Positions 43,201 through 51,516 of a DNA stretch of 64,000 nt are shown one piece after another. Each line of letters opens with the position of its first letter. Position 1 is the stretch's first letter. Origin of the DNA: Nocardia panacis (GTDB lineage: Bacteria > Actinomycetota > Actinomycetes > Mycobacteriales > Mycobacteriaceae). Both the position numbers and the translations under genes were made by a program. Under the pieces are notes generated by a model, which made no database searches, was not told where the DNA came from, and worked only from the letters and a program-made list of their open reading frames with translations. The stretch spans positions 248,001-312,000 of the forward strand of contig NZ_QZFU01000016.1 of the NCBI RefSeq assembly GCF_003598715.1, given 5' to 3'.

Positions 43201-44406
43201 GCGCTCACCGGAACCGTCGAGAACCCGACACTGTCCGGGGCAAGCACTCAACCGGCCGTCCGCACTATTGAGCAGGCTCCGGCTGTCTTCACGCGCACCG
43301 CGCCACTGCTCGCCCCGCTGATCCGCAATGAGCGACTGTCCGTGCCGAACGCACCGAAGGAGGTGCGCCGCTTCGGATTCGAGCTGCGCGGGCACGCGGT
43401 CGGCTACGAGGTCGGCGATTCGCTGGGCATCTATCCCCGCAATGACACCACGCTGGTGGACGAATGGCTGACGGTGACCGGACTCGACGGGCGGCGCGCG
43501 GTCGAGGTCGCGGGTCGGGAGATGCCGCTGGCCGCCGCGCTGGCCGACCATTACGACATCACCAAGGTCGGCCACGATCTGCTGAGCTTCATCGCCTCCC
43601 GCAGTGTCACCTCCAAAAATGGCGACGCGAACCTGGCCAAACTGTTGCGCCGGGACAACCGCAACGAACTCGACAACTATCTGTGGGATCGGCAGGCCGT
43701 CGACGTGCTGCGCGAATTTCCGGTGCGGGCCGATCTGGTCGACTGGCTGACCGTCCTGAAAAAGCTGCGACCGCGCCAGTATTCGATCTCCTCCAGCCCG
43801 CTGGTCAGCCCGCACGAGGTGGAGGTGACGGTGGGCGTGCTGCGCTACGGCCGTCCGGCGCGCGGCGGGGTGTGCAGCACCTACCTGGCCGACCGCGCCG
43901 CCGACGAAGTGCCGATCTTCCTGCAGCGCGCCCCGCATTTCCGGCCGCCGTCGGATCCGTCGGCCCCGATGATCATGATCGGCCCCGGCACCGGAATCGC
44001 GCCCTTCCGCGGTTTCCTGCACGAGCGCCGGGCACTCGGCGCGACCGGCCGCAACTGGCTGTTCTTCGGCGAACAGCACGCGGCCACCAATTTCTACTAC
44101 CGCACCGAACTGGAGGAGATGTTCCGCGGTGGCTTCCTCAACCGCTTGGACCTGGCCTTCTCCCGCGACCAACGGGAGCGGATCTACGTGCAGCACAGGA
44201 TGATCGAACACGGGGCGCAACTGTGGTCCTGGCTGTGCGACGGCGCGCACCTGTACGTCTGCGGCGACGCGAACAGGATGGCGCGCGATGTGGACGAGGC
44301 GCTCCTACACATCATCCGCGTACACGGCGATCTCGACACCGACGCGGCCCTGGCGTATCGAAAGTCGCTGGTGGCGAACAAGCGCTACGTCCGCGACGTC
44401 TACTGA
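40288..44406 (+). CDS. Fused assimilatory nitrate reductase: molybdopterin oxidoreductase + CysJ-like flavoprotein
   Basis: At 1,372 residues this is two enzymes in one chain. Residues ~18-740 are a molybdopterin oxidoreductase with a 4Fe-4S motif (Cys21, Cys24, Cys28, Cys61 in CSYCGVGCG...LCTKG) and GQPNAMGGREMG. Residues ~830-980 are a flavodoxin domain (WASQTGTAEEFAAAAATRLG). From ~1015 on is an NADPH-ferredoxin-reductase-like module (RQYSISSSPL, GGVCSTYLADRA, MIGPGTGIAPFRGFLHERR). It should pass electrons from NADPH via FAD/FMN to nitrate. The start is ATG 40288 or 40300. It interrupts the menaquinone genes. Confidence 0.93.
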   Translation: MIGAMADSVTAPGARTTRTACSYCGVGCGITVETRPDASGAPVIAKVTGDRLHPANAGRLCTKGATHPELMRAPGRMTSAYLRPDRAEQARPATVDEAVRAAATRLRAILDEHGPDAIALYVSGQMSLEAQYLATKLAKGYVRTKHIEANSRLCMASAGTGYKQSLGADGPPGSYDDFERADLFFVIGANMADCHPILFLRMAERLRAGARLIVVDPRRTDTAAKADLFLQIAPGTDLALLNGLLHLLLENGDIDKDFIAEHTEGWAAMPEFLADYPPHRVAELTGLAEQDIRTAARWIGAAGEWMSLWTMGLNQSTHGTWSTNALCNLHLATGAICRPGSGPFSLTGQPNAMGGREMGYMGPGLPGQRSVLAAKDRAFVEAAWDIEPGSVRSEAGPGTIEMFREMAEGRIKAAWIICTNPVASVSNRKTVIAGLEAAELVIVQDAFRETSTTAYADILLPATLWAESDAVLVNSERTVTLAQQSIEPAGAAVPDWRLIAALATAMGFDGFRFDSGAEVFEEIKRFANPATGYDLRGMSYELLREGPMQWPCPDSDRRRNPVRYRNDGVSQHTHLDAEGRRPALAFATPSRRAVFWPRPHLPAEELPDDDYPFVLNTGRLQHQWHTMTKTGRIDKLNRLTGEPFVEVHPEDAARLGIRAGDHLEIASRRGRAVLPVRIDDRVRVGDCFAPFHWNDEQGEYLTINAVTNDAVDPFSLQPEFKVCAVALRRVTGIAEPVTEAPLESPFTAAGSTHPLAATLGLDAGSTPTLSEGERTYLSGYLAALHAIPGTGLPVLPDTAPISPLSRLWIDGLLAGMYSRAAGSPEQAEEVPARRVTVLWASQTGTAEEFAAAAATRLGAAGFAPHLLEMDSCDLSALTGDTLVISSTFGDGGAPDNGADFWTRLDDSAIRLSGLRYAVFALGDSSYDDFCGHGRRLDEALAARGALRLLPRVDSEPDCGEPAARWLDEVVAALTGTVENPTLSGASTQPAVRTIEQAPAVFTRTAPLLAPLIRNERLSVPNAPKEVRRFGFELRGHAVGYEVGDSLGIYPRNDTTLVDEWLTVTGLDGRRAVEVAGREMPLAAALADHYDITKVGHDLLSFIASRSVTSKNGDANLAKLLRRDNRNELDNYLWDRQAVDVLREFPVRADLVDWLTVLKKLRPRQYSISSSPLVSPHEVEVTVGVLRYGRPARGGVCSTYLADRAADEVPIFLQRAPHFRPPSDPSAPMIMIGPGTGIAPFRGFLHERRALGATGRNWLFFGEQHAATNFYYRTELEEMFRGGFLNRLDLAFSRDQRERIYVQHRMIEHGAQLWSWLCDGAHLYVCGDANRMARDVDEALLHIIRVHGDLDTDAALAYRKSLVANKRYVRDVY

Positions 44407-44468
44407 ACGGTGCCTGCCGATATCAACCCGTAGCGGCGAAAGCGCCTGGAAAAGCGGAGAATTGGTAG

Positions 44469-44705
44469 ATGAAGGGCGATCGGGTGGAGATCGTCGTCGA
44501 TATCGGCGGCAGTACTCGCGACTATGAAGTTTCCGCGACCAGAGCGGGTCGACGGGTCGAAGTGCGCATCGCGCGCGGCGTGGTGGAGGTCAGCGAGGTG
44601 ACCAGATCCGGGACGGCGGTGCGCACCGCGCGTTTCCTGGCGGCCCGCACGCTGGCGCTGGTGGAACATCCCGCGAATGGAGCGGCCCCGGTAGCCGACG
44701 AGTGA
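44469..44705 (+). CDS. Small protein of unknown function
   Basis: The 78-residue product begins MKGDRVEIVVDIGGSTRDYEV, with alternating strands and a VARFL-like helix (TARFLAARTLALVEHP). It has no signal peptide or membrane segment. GGAG lies 10 bases before the ATG. It starts 62 bp after the nitrate reductase and its stop overlaps an in-frame GTG region of the next ORF. I do not recognise a family. Confidence 0.5.
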   Translation: MKGDRVEIVVDIGGSTRDYEVSATRAGRRVEVRIARGVVEVSEVTRSGTAVRTARFLAARTLALVEHPANGAAPVADE

Positions 44706-44779
44706 ACCGGTTGCCGAGCCGCTCGGAGCGGCGCATGCTCGGTGGTAGCCGCGCTACCCACCCCGACCGAGGAGCGCCG

Positions 44780-44992
44780 ATGACCGATCGCAGCAGCCGG
44801 CGCGTCCTGGATTCCATCCCGGAGGCCGATTTCGCCGAACAGTCCGTCCCCGCGAACCCGAACGACGAGACCGAACTGAACGAGGCGCCGGAGCAATCGG
44901 TGCACGCTCGCGACGCCTTCGACGCCGACCCGGCCGACCTGGTCGAACAGTCCATTCCGGCGCCGATGGACGACGAACCGGACCGGGACTGA
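44780..44992 (+). CDS. Small acidic protein with three EQS[V/I] repeats, unknown function
   Basis: The start at ATG 44780 has GAGGAG 6-7 bases upstream and gives 70 residues. The protein is very acidic and contains three spaced repeats: AEQSVPANPND, PEQSVHARDAF and VEQSIPAPMDD. It is probably intrinsically disordered. No family is recognised. It is convergent with menD, whose 3' side carries a repeat element. Confidence 0.6.
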   Translation: MTDRSSRRVLDSIPEADFAEQSVPANPNDETELNEAPEQSVHARDAFDADPADLVEQSIPAPMDDEPDRD

Positions 44993-45009
44993 CGGTATCG
45001 ATTCGCGGC

Positions 45010-45065
45010 GCTCACGGGTCCCTCCGTGGTCACGCTCCGCTACCGCCTCCGGTCCCGTCGCTCAC
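45010..45065 (-). repeat. Solo copy of the family B repeat, 3' of menD
   Basis: On the minus strand this reads GGAGGCGGTAGCGGAGCGTG in its core and has outer arms ACGGG/CCCGT. The core matches the tandem 77-bp units at 51513-51820 in about nine of ten positions by eye. It starts about 13 bases after the menD stop. Confidence 0.6.
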
Positions 45066-45078
45066 GCTGCGGGCGGGC

Positions 45079-46725
45079 TCAGTCGGCGATGCGCGCCCGC
45101 ACCGCGGCATGCAGCTCGCGCAGACTGGATCGCTCGGTGGCCACTTCGAGCACCCGCATACCGTGCGCGTGCTCGGTCAGTGCGACGGCCAACTGCTGCG
45201 GGTCGAGCTGGCGGTGCGGAATCCGATAGGCCGCGCACATCGCCGCCAGATCCATGCCGTGCGGTGTGCCGAACACCCGCTCGAAGACGCCCGCGTACTG
45301 CGGATCGCCCTGTTCGAGCAGTTCGAAGATGCCGCCACCGTCGTCATTGGCGACCACGATGGTCAGGTCGGCGGGCCGGGGCTCACCGGGGCCGATCAGC
45401 AGTCCGGACGCGTCGTGCAGGAAGGTGAGGTCGCCGATGAGGGCGATGGTGCGACCGCGATGGTGCAGCGCCGCGCCGACAGCCGAGGACACGGTGCCGT
45501 CGATTCCGGCGACACCGCGATTGGACAGCACTTTCACCCCGCGTTTGGGATGGGCGACCAGGGCGGCGTCGCGCACCGGATTGGACGCGCCGAGCAGCAG
45601 TTGATCGCCCTCGCGCAGCGCGTCCATGACCACGGCGGCCACATGCAGTCCGGTGGGCTTGGGGTGGCGGGCCAGTTCGGCACGGACGACGCGGTGGGCG
45701 TTGTCGTTGAGGTCCGCGCAGTGCGCGAGCCACTGCGCGCGGGGCGCGCCCGCGACGATCGCGCGCGTCCCGGTGCCGAGCACATTGCCCGACACATCGG
45801 GCCAGCGCGGACCGGTGGTGAGCGCGAACACCCGCACCTCGGGATCGGAGAGCACCTTGGCGACCTGCCGATGCAGAGTCGGTCTACCCGTAATGACGGC
45901 CTGTTTGGGCCGCAGCAGCGGCAGGGCCAACGGATGCAGCGCGGGACCGTGCATCGGGGCGGTGGGCTCGGCGACGGTGGGCAACACCGCCAACTCCGGC
46001 CGCAGGCCCGCACCGTGGCCGGAGATGACCACCGTGTCGGGCGTCAGGTCCAGGTCGAGCGGGACATCGAGGGTGGCGTACTCGGTGCGGGTCCACGGGC
46101 TGTCCTCGGCGCGACCCGCCGGGGCCGATTCACCGGGCAGCAGGTCGGGAACCAGCGGCTCGCGCAGTGGAATGTCGAAGTGCACCGGTCCGGCATTGCC
46201 GGAGCGGGTGCCGCGCGCGGCGGCCAACACCCGACAGACGGCCGAGCGCCACTGGCTGTTCTGATGACCGTAGGGCGCGGCGTCCTCGGGACACCGCTCG
46301 ACCTCGGCCAAGCCCAGGCTGATGTTGGCCCGCACTTGGCTGCCGAACAGACCGAACTGCTCGACGGTTTGATTCGCGCCGGACCCCAGCATCTCGTAGG
46401 GGCGGTTGGCGCTGAGCACGATCAGGGGCACCCGCGCGTAGTTGGCCTCCAGCACGGCCGGGCCGAGATTGGCCACCGCCGTACCCGAAGTCATCACCAC
46501 CGGGACCGGTAGTCGACTGGATATCGCCAGGCCGAGAGCCAGGAATCCGGCGGTCCGCTCGTCGATGCGCAGATGCAACCGGAGCCGACCGACCGCGTCG
46601 GCCGCCTGCAAGGCGAAGGCCAACGGGGCGTTGCGGGATCCGGGGCACAGGACGACATCGCGCACGCCACCGCGTACGAGTTCGTCGACGACGACCTGCG
46701 CCTGTGCTGTTGACGGGTTCACCAC
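45079..46725 (-). CDS. menD: SEPHCHC synthase (MenD)
   Basis: The 548-residue ThDP enzyme has [14 protein letters not shown] near the N-terminus, the catalytic Glu in [15 protein letters not shown], and the ThDP/Mg motif [13 protein letters not shown] followed by [17 protein letters not shown]. It condenses 2-oxoglutarate with isochorismate in menaquinone synthesis. The start is GTG 46725 with GGGAGG 5 bases upstream; a second GTG follows immediately. Confidence 0.97.
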   Translation of the reverse strand: MVNPSTAQAQVVVDELVRGGVRDVVLCPGSRNAPLAFALQAADAVGRLRLHLRIDERTAGFLALGLAISSRLPVPVVMTSGTAVANLGPAVLEANYARVPLIVLSANRPYEMLGSGANQTVEQFGLFGSQVRANISLGLAEVERCPEDAAPYGHQNSQWRSAVCRVLAAARGTRSGNAGPVHFDIPLREPLVPDLLPGESAPAGRAEDSPWTRTEYATLDVPLDLDLTPDTVVISGHGAGLRPELAVLPTVAEPTAPMHGPALHPLALPLLRPKQAVITGRPTLHRQVAKVLSDPEVRVFALTTGPRWPDVSGNVLGTGTRAIVAGAPRAQWLAHCADLNDNAHRVVRAELARHPKPTGLHVAAVVMDALREGDQLLLGASNPVRDAALVAHPKRGVKVLSNRGVAGIDGTVSSAVGAALHHRGRTIALIGDLTFLHDASGLLIGPGEPRPADLTIVVANDDGGGIFELLEQGDPQYAGVFERVFGTPHGMDLAAMCAAYRIPHRQLDPQQLAVALTEHAHGMRVLEVATERSSLRELHAAVRARIAD

Positions 46726-46909
46726 CCCAGCCTCCCAGACGGACGTACGGTCGGCGGCGTCACCCTGCTCACACCGAGCCGCCCCGAGCCGCCGGACGAA
46801 CCGGGTTCGGATACCGGCCCCGGACGCGACCGGCGCGCCGCATCGGGAAAGCCGCCGCGGGCAACGGCTTCCGACAATGCGACGCGCTCGACGCGCACGG
46901 CGCGCGAAA

Positions 46910-47356
46910 TCAGTTGGCGTGCCGCTGGATCAGCTCGCCGACGCGGGGCAGCGCCTCGATGACGTGCTTCTTGGCCGAGTTGCGCATGGAGGAGTACACC
47001 TTCTGCAGCGCGGGCCGGGTCGAGGCGTTGGCGCGCTCGTCGGTGACCACGAGCAGGGCCTCGGCCACCTCGTCGGACTTGCCGGTCAGCAGGTCGGCGA
47101 AGCTGCCGCCGCCGTTGGCCGCGAACTCCTGCCAGAACGGCTCCAACTGGGCAACCAGCTTGGGGGCCAACGAATCCAGCAGATCCGGCACGATCGACGG
47201 GCTGATCTTCTTGACGGCCGCGTATCCACCCTTCACAGCCAGCCCGGACGCACCACCCTTGTCCGAGACCTCGGCGTTGAGAACCTCAACGGCGTCGGCA
47301 AGGAAGGCCGGGCGCTTGGCCGCATCGAGCAGGGATTCAGACAGTGCTGCAACCAC
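46910..47356 (-). CDS. Conserved actinobacterial protein (DUF6918-like)
   Basis: The 148-residue helical protein (from GTG 47356, GGAGG 9 bases upstream) reads [21 protein letters not shown] and contains [32 protein letters not shown] and a C-terminal [19 protein letters not shown]. This agrees with my memory of the family named DUF6918; function is unknown. It has no membrane segment. It lies between menD and menB but is not a known menaquinone enzyme. Confidence 0.7.
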   Translation of the reverse strand: MVAALSESLLDAAKRPAFLADAVEVLNAEVSDKGGASGLAVKGGYAAVKKISPSIVPDLLDSLAPKLVAQLEPFWQEFAANGGGSFADLLTGKSDEVAEALLVVTDERANASTRPALQKVYSSMRNSAKKHVIEALPRVGELIQRHAN

Positions 47357-47630
47357 TTTCAGGTTCCTCCGGATAGATTCGATGAACGAGCAGCCGCAAC
47401 TATACGCACCGCCACGCGGCGGCTCGCGGCGCTCACCCGCTAAATGCGCGTAGGGATGCCTCCGATACCGCGCCGCGCCAGGCCCCGACCGGCGTTTCGG
47501 GGTGTTCGAAACGCAAATCGCCCTGCTCATCGCATAATTCGGCCGCGCGAACGCCGCGTTCGGGGCGTGACCTATTTGTAATTGATATGCCGCCGAAGTC
47601 CCGCTCGCGGTCGCGAGAATAATCGCGGGG

Positions 47631-48524
47631 GTGACGTTCAATCCGACGCTGTGGCGGTCGATCCCCGGATTCGAGGACCTGACCGATATCACCTATCACC
47701 GGCACGTGGACCAAGGCACCGTGCGGGTCGCCTTCGACCGGCCCGAGGTGCGCAATGCCTTCCGCCCGCACACTGTCGACGAGCTGTATCGGGTGCTCGA
47801 TCACGCCCGGATGTGCTCCGATGTCGGCGCGGTGCTGCTCACCGGCAATGGGCCGAGCCCGAAGGACGGCGGCTGGGCCTTCTGTTCCGGCGGCGATCAG
47901 CGCATCCGGGGCCGCAGCGGCTATCAGTACGCGAGCGGCGAAACGGCGCAGACCGTCGATCCGGCGCGCGCGGGCCGTCTACACATTCTCGAAGTGCAGC
48001 GACTGATCCGCTTCATGCCGAAGGTGGTCATCGCCCTGGTCAATGGTTGGGCCGCGGGCGGCGGGCACAGCCTGCACGTGGTCTGCGATCTCACCCTGGC
48101 CAGCCGCGAGCACGCCCGGTTCAAACAGACCGACGCCGATGTGGGCAGTTTCGACGGCGGCTACGGCAGCGCCTACCTCGCGCGCATGGTCGGGCAGAAG
48201 TTCGCGCGGGAGATCTTCTTCCTCGGTCGCACCTACACCGCCGAGGAGATGCACCATATGGGTGCGGTCAACCATGTCGCGGACCACGCCGAACTGGAGA
48301 ATGTCGCCCTGGAGTGGACCGCCGAGATCAATGGGAAATCACCGCAGGCGCAGCGCATGCTGAAGTATGCGTTCAACCTGCCCGACGACGGCCTGGTCGG
48401 CCAGCAACTCTTCGCGGGCGAGGCCACGCGAATGGCCTATATGACCGATGAGGCCGTTGAAGGGCGCGACGCGTTCCTCGAGAAGCGTCCACCGGATTGG
48501 ACCCCCTACCCCTGGTATTTCTGA
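47631..48524 (+). CDS. menB: 1,4-dihydroxy-2-naphthoyl-CoA synthase
   Basis: The 297-residue crotonase-fold enzyme shows FCSGGDQRIRGRSGYQYASG (oxyanion and substrate loops typical of MenB), GWAAGGGHSLHVVCDLTLAS, the catalytic FKQTDADVGSFDGGYGSAYLAR segment and the long C-terminal RKPPDWTPYPWYF-type tail (here KRPPDWTPYPWYF). It cyclises O-succinylbenzoyl-CoA. The GTG at 47631 has no strong Shine-Dalgarno. It is divergent from the DUF6918-like gene. Confidence 0.97.
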   Translation: MTFNPTLWRSIPGFEDLTDITYHRHVDQGTVRVAFDRPEVRNAFRPHTVDELYRVLDHARMCSDVGAVLLTGNGPSPKDGGWAFCSGGDQRIRGRSGYQYASGETAQTVDPARAGRLHILEVQRLIRFMPKVVIALVNGWAAGGGHSLHVVCDLTLASREHARFKQTDADVGSFDGGYGSAYLARMVGQKFAREIFFLGRTYTAEEMHHMGAVNHVADHAELENVALEWTAEINGKSPQAQRMLKYAFNLPDDGLVGQQLFAGEATRMAYMTDEAVEGRDAFLEKRPPDWTPYPWYF

Positions 48525-48540
48525 CAGCGAAGGCTCACCG

Positions 48541-48933
48541 ATGGACATCCTGAGCAGCCGAGTCCTGCTGCGTCCCGCCGACTACGACAAGACCCTCGCC
48601 TTCTATCGCGACGGTCTCGGGCTGGCCGTGGCGCGGGAGTATCCGGGCGGCACCGTCTTCTTCGCCGGACAGTCGCTGATCGAGGTCGCGGGCCACGGCG
48701 CGACGGGCAACCCGTCGGCGTTCGACGGCGCGCTGTGGCTGCAGGTGCGCGATGCCGCCGACGCGGCGGCGGAGTTGGCGCTCAAGGGAATTCCGATCGA
48801 GCGCGCCCCGGTCCGGGAGGCGTGGGGGCTGGTCGAGATGTGGGTGCGCGATCCGGACGGGGTGTCGATCGTCCTGGTCGAGGTCCCGACCGAGCATCCG
48901 CTTCGGCGGGATTCACGCTGGTCGGCGGGCTGA
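48541..48933 (+). CDS. VOC (glyoxalase/bleomycin-resistance fold) family protein
   Basis: The 130-residue protein has the paired beta-alpha-beta-beta-beta VOC modules: LLRPADYDKTLAFYRDGLGL, VFFAGQSLIEVAGHG, then LWLQVRDAADAAAELALKG and MWVRDPDGVSIVLVEVP. The metal-ligand pattern is incomplete, so no catalytic role is claimed. It starts 16 bp after menB and is likely cotranscribed with it. A weak GAAGG site precedes the ATG. Confidence 0.85.
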   Translation: MDILSSRVLLRPADYDKTLAFYRDGLGLAVAREYPGGTVFFAGQSLIEVAGHGATGNPSAFDGALWLQVRDAADAAAELALKGIPIERAPVREAWGLVEMWVRDPDGVSIVLVEVPTEHPLRRDSRWSAG

Positions 48934-49222
48934 TCGCGGCCCGAAACGCGGTGAATGGGCGATAGGCCGGGTTGCCAAGCGCGGGCGCGGCGAGGACGAT
49001 AGCCCACGATGCCTCCCCGACCGCCGCTGTCCGAGGTGGCCGCCGCTGACCATCGTCCGACGAGGGAATCGCTGTCTCGATGCCTGGCCTGCCAGAACCC
49101 CATGCCGCGGCGGTGGCCGCGGTCTCGTCGCGCCACCCCAGCAAACCGCCGGGTCGCCGACATGACACCATCGCAGGGATGAACGAGCGCATGAGGCACC
49201 GGGCGCCGGGCAAGGAGGGGTC
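48934..49222 (+). other. Intergenic region before menE
   Basis: About 290 bp hold no recognised gene, RNA or repeat. Several overlapping reading frames are open on both strands but none has a plausible start, ribosome-binding site or recognisable product. A ribosome-binding site for menE lies at the right end. Confidence 0.5.
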
Positions 49223-50383
49223 GTGACCAGAACGCTGCGGACCCTTCCCATGCCCACCGGATCCGGTGTCGGCGACGTCCTGCCCCACCTGCGCGAAGCG
49301 CTCGACAGCAATGGTCCGGCCTGGCTGCCGATCCCCACCTCCGACCGCCGCGAGGCCCGTCGCCTGAGCGACGCTCTGGCCCCCGGCGAACCCATCGGTG
49401 ACGAGGTGGCGCTGGTCGTCACCACCTCGGGCACCACGGGCGTACCCAAGGGCGCGCTACTCGGCGCGGCCGCGCTGCGCGCCAGCGGCACCGCCACCCA
49501 CGAGCGCCTCGGCGGACCGGGTAGCTGGCTGCTGGCCCTACCCACCCACCACATCGCGGGTATCCAGGTGCTGCTGCGCAGCATCCTCGCGGGCACCGAA
49601 CCCACCGTGCTCGACGTCTCCGGCGGTTTCCTGCCCGAGGCGCTGGCCGGGGCCATCTCCGGGATGCGCGGTGAACGTCGCTACACCGCGCTGGTGCCCA
49701 CCCAACTCATCAAGGCCCTGGACGCGCCTGTCGCCACCAAGGCCCTCGCCGAGCTGGACGCGGTCCTGATCGGCGGCGCGGCCACCCCGCTGCCCGTCTA
49801 CGAGCGCGCCCACGAGGCCGGGATCAATGTGGTGCGCACCTACGGGATGAGCGAGACCTGCGGCGGTTGCGTCTACGACGGAACCCCGCTGACCGGCGCC
49901 GAGATTCGCCTGGAGGACGGCCGGGTGCTGCTCGGCGGCCGGATGCTGGCCCACGGCTACCGCGGCATGCCCGATCACCCCGCCTTCGCCGAACCGGGTT
50001 GGTTCCGCACCGACGACGCGGGCGCCTTCGTGGACGGTCGGCTCACCGTCACGGGCCGCCTGGACGAGGCCATCATGACCGGCGGCCTGCTGGTCATCCC
50101 GCAGGTGGTGGAGGCGGTGCTGATCACCCATCCCGCCGTCAGCGAATGCGTGGTGCTCGGTGTGCCCGATGAGCGGCTCGGTCAGCGGGTCGCCGTCGCG
50201 GTGGTGCCCGCGCGCAATGCCGTGCCCACCCTCGACGAGTTGCGCGACTTTGTCATCCGGGAACTCGACCCGATCGCCGCACCCCGCGAATTGATGCTGG
50301 TCGAGGAGATTCCGCTGCGCGGTCCCGGTAAGCCGAACCGGGCCGAGCTGCGCGAATACCTGCTCGCCGATTCCGCCGGGTAG
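49223..50383 (+). CDS. menE: O-succinylbenzoate-CoA ligase
   Basis: The 386-residue adenylate-forming enzyme is short, as actinobacterial MenE proteins are. It has the P-loop VVTTSGTTGVPKGA, YGMSETCGG, the hinge region WFRTDDAGAFVDGRLTVTGRLDEAIMTGG and the catalytic Lys block GPGKPNRAELREYL. It activates O-succinylbenzoate for MenB. The start is GTG 49223 with AAGGAGG about 6 bases upstream. Its TAG stop is the first codon of a dispersed repeat. Confidence 0.96.
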   Translation: MTRTLRTLPMPTGSGVGDVLPHLREALDSNGPAWLPIPTSDRREARRLSDALAPGEPIGDEVALVVTTSGTTGVPKGALLGAAALRASGTATHERLGGPGSWLLALPTHHIAGIQVLLRSILAGTEPTVLDVSGGFLPEALAGAISGMRGERRYTALVPTQLIKALDAPVATKALAELDAVLIGGAATPLPVYERAHEAGINVVRTYGMSETCGGCVYDGTPLTGAEIRLEDGRVLLGGRMLAHGYRGMPDHPAFAEPGWFRTDDAGAFVDGRLTVTGRLDEAIMTGGLLVIPQVVEAVLITHPAVSECVVLGVPDERLGQRVAVAVVPARNAVPTLDELRDFVIRELDPIAAPRELMLVEEIPLRGPGKPNRAELREYLLADSAG

Positions 50384-50485
50384 GCGTACCTCCGCCTTCG
50401 CTCCGGCCATGCGCGGCTCTGCGGACAGCTACGCAGGCAGCGCCCATTAGGCGTACCTCCGCATTCGCTGCAGCCGGCACGCCAC
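50381..50485 (+). repeat. Dispersed repeat, family A, one full and one partial tandem copy
   Basis: From the menE stop, TAGGCGTACCTCCGCCTTCG runs through CTCCGGCCATGCGCGGC and GGACAGCTACGCAGGCAGCG to about 50455. A second copy starts at 50448 (TAGGCGTACCTCCGCATTCG) and fades by 50485. This is the best-preserved member and defines the consensus used for the other copies. Confidence 0.65.
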
Positions 50486-50529
50486 CGCCACGCAAGACCC
50501 GTGCAAGTCGCGGCACGCAGTGTTGCCGC

Positions 50530-51516
50530 ATGACTTCTTACCCACCTGATACGGCGCTCGCCGTCGAGGCCGATCGCCTGGTCAAGGTGTTCGGGGAACA
50601 GCGCGCCGTGGACGGGGTGAGCCTGGCGGTGCCGCGCGGCGCGGTCTACGGCGTGCTCGGACCCAATGGCGCGGGCAAGACCACGACCATCAAAATGCTG
50701 GCCACCCTGCTGCGACCGGACGGCGGCAGTGCCCGCATCTTCGGCCACGACGTGGTCGCCGAACCGACCGCGGTCCGCTCACTGGTCGGTGTCACCGGGC
50801 AGTACGCCTCGGTGGACGAGACGCTGACCGCCACCGAGAATCTGATGATCTTCTCCCGCCTGCTCGGCATGAGTAGGGCCGCGGCCAGGCGGCGCACCGC
50901 CGACCTGCTGGAGGAATTCAGCCTCATCGAGGCTGCCGACAAACCGCTGGCCAATTTCTCCGGCGGTATGCGCAGGCGCCTGGACCTGGCCGCAAGCCTC
51001 ATCGCCACCCCGCCGCTGCTGTTCCTCGACGAACCGACCACCGGACTCGACCCGCGCACCCGCACCCAGATGTGGGAGACCATCCGTCGCCTGGTCCGCG
51101 AGGGCGCGACCGTACTGCTGACCACCCAGTACCTGGACGAGGCCGATCAACTCGCCGACCGGATCGCCGTCATCGACCACGGCCGGGTGATCGCCGACGG
51201 CACCGCCGACGAACTCAAGGCATCGATCGGCGGCTCCGCACTGCACCTGACACTGACCGAGCGCACCCACCTGGATCAGGCGCGCCTGATCATCGGGGAG
51301 GTGCTCGACGTCGAAGCGTCGATCACCCCTGAGGCCGGACGGTTGACCGCACCGCTTCGCGACCCGAATGCCACCGCCGATCTGCTGATCCGGTTGCGGG
51401 AGCACGGTATTCCGATCGAGGAGATCACCGTCACCAAACCGAGCCTCGATGAAGTCTTCCTGACCATCACCGGCCACCCGGCCGAGGACACCGCATCCGA
51501 GAGGAGCCCGGCGTGA
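50530..51516 (+). CDS. ABC exporter ATPase (DrrA type)
   Basis: The 328-residue ATPase has Walker A GPNGAGKTTT, signature FSGGMRRRLDLAASL, Walker B LLFLDEPTTGLDPRTR and a C-terminal regulatory region ending in the DrrA-like VTKPSLDEVFLTITGH. Such ATPases pair with DrrB permeases to export hydrophobic compounds. The C-terminus SERSPA is encoded over GAGAGGAGC, which also forms a ribosome-binding site for a GTG overlapping the stop (GTGA). That GTG opens the first repeat unit. Confidence 0.95.
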   Translation: MTSYPPDTALAVEADRLVKVFGEQRAVDGVSLAVPRGAVYGVLGPNGAGKTTTIKMLATLLRPDGGSARIFGHDVVAEPTAVRSLVGVTGQYASVDETLTATENLMIFSRLLGMSRAAARRRTADLLEEFSLIEAADKPLANFSGGMRRRLDLAASLIATPPLLFLDEPTTGLDPRTRTQMWETIRRLVREGATVLLTTQYLDEADQLADRIAVIDHGRVIADGTADELKASIGGSALHLTLTERTHLDQARLIIGEVLDVEASITPEAGRLTAPLRDPNATADLLIRLREHGIPIEEITVTKPSLDEVFLTITGHPAEDTASERSPA

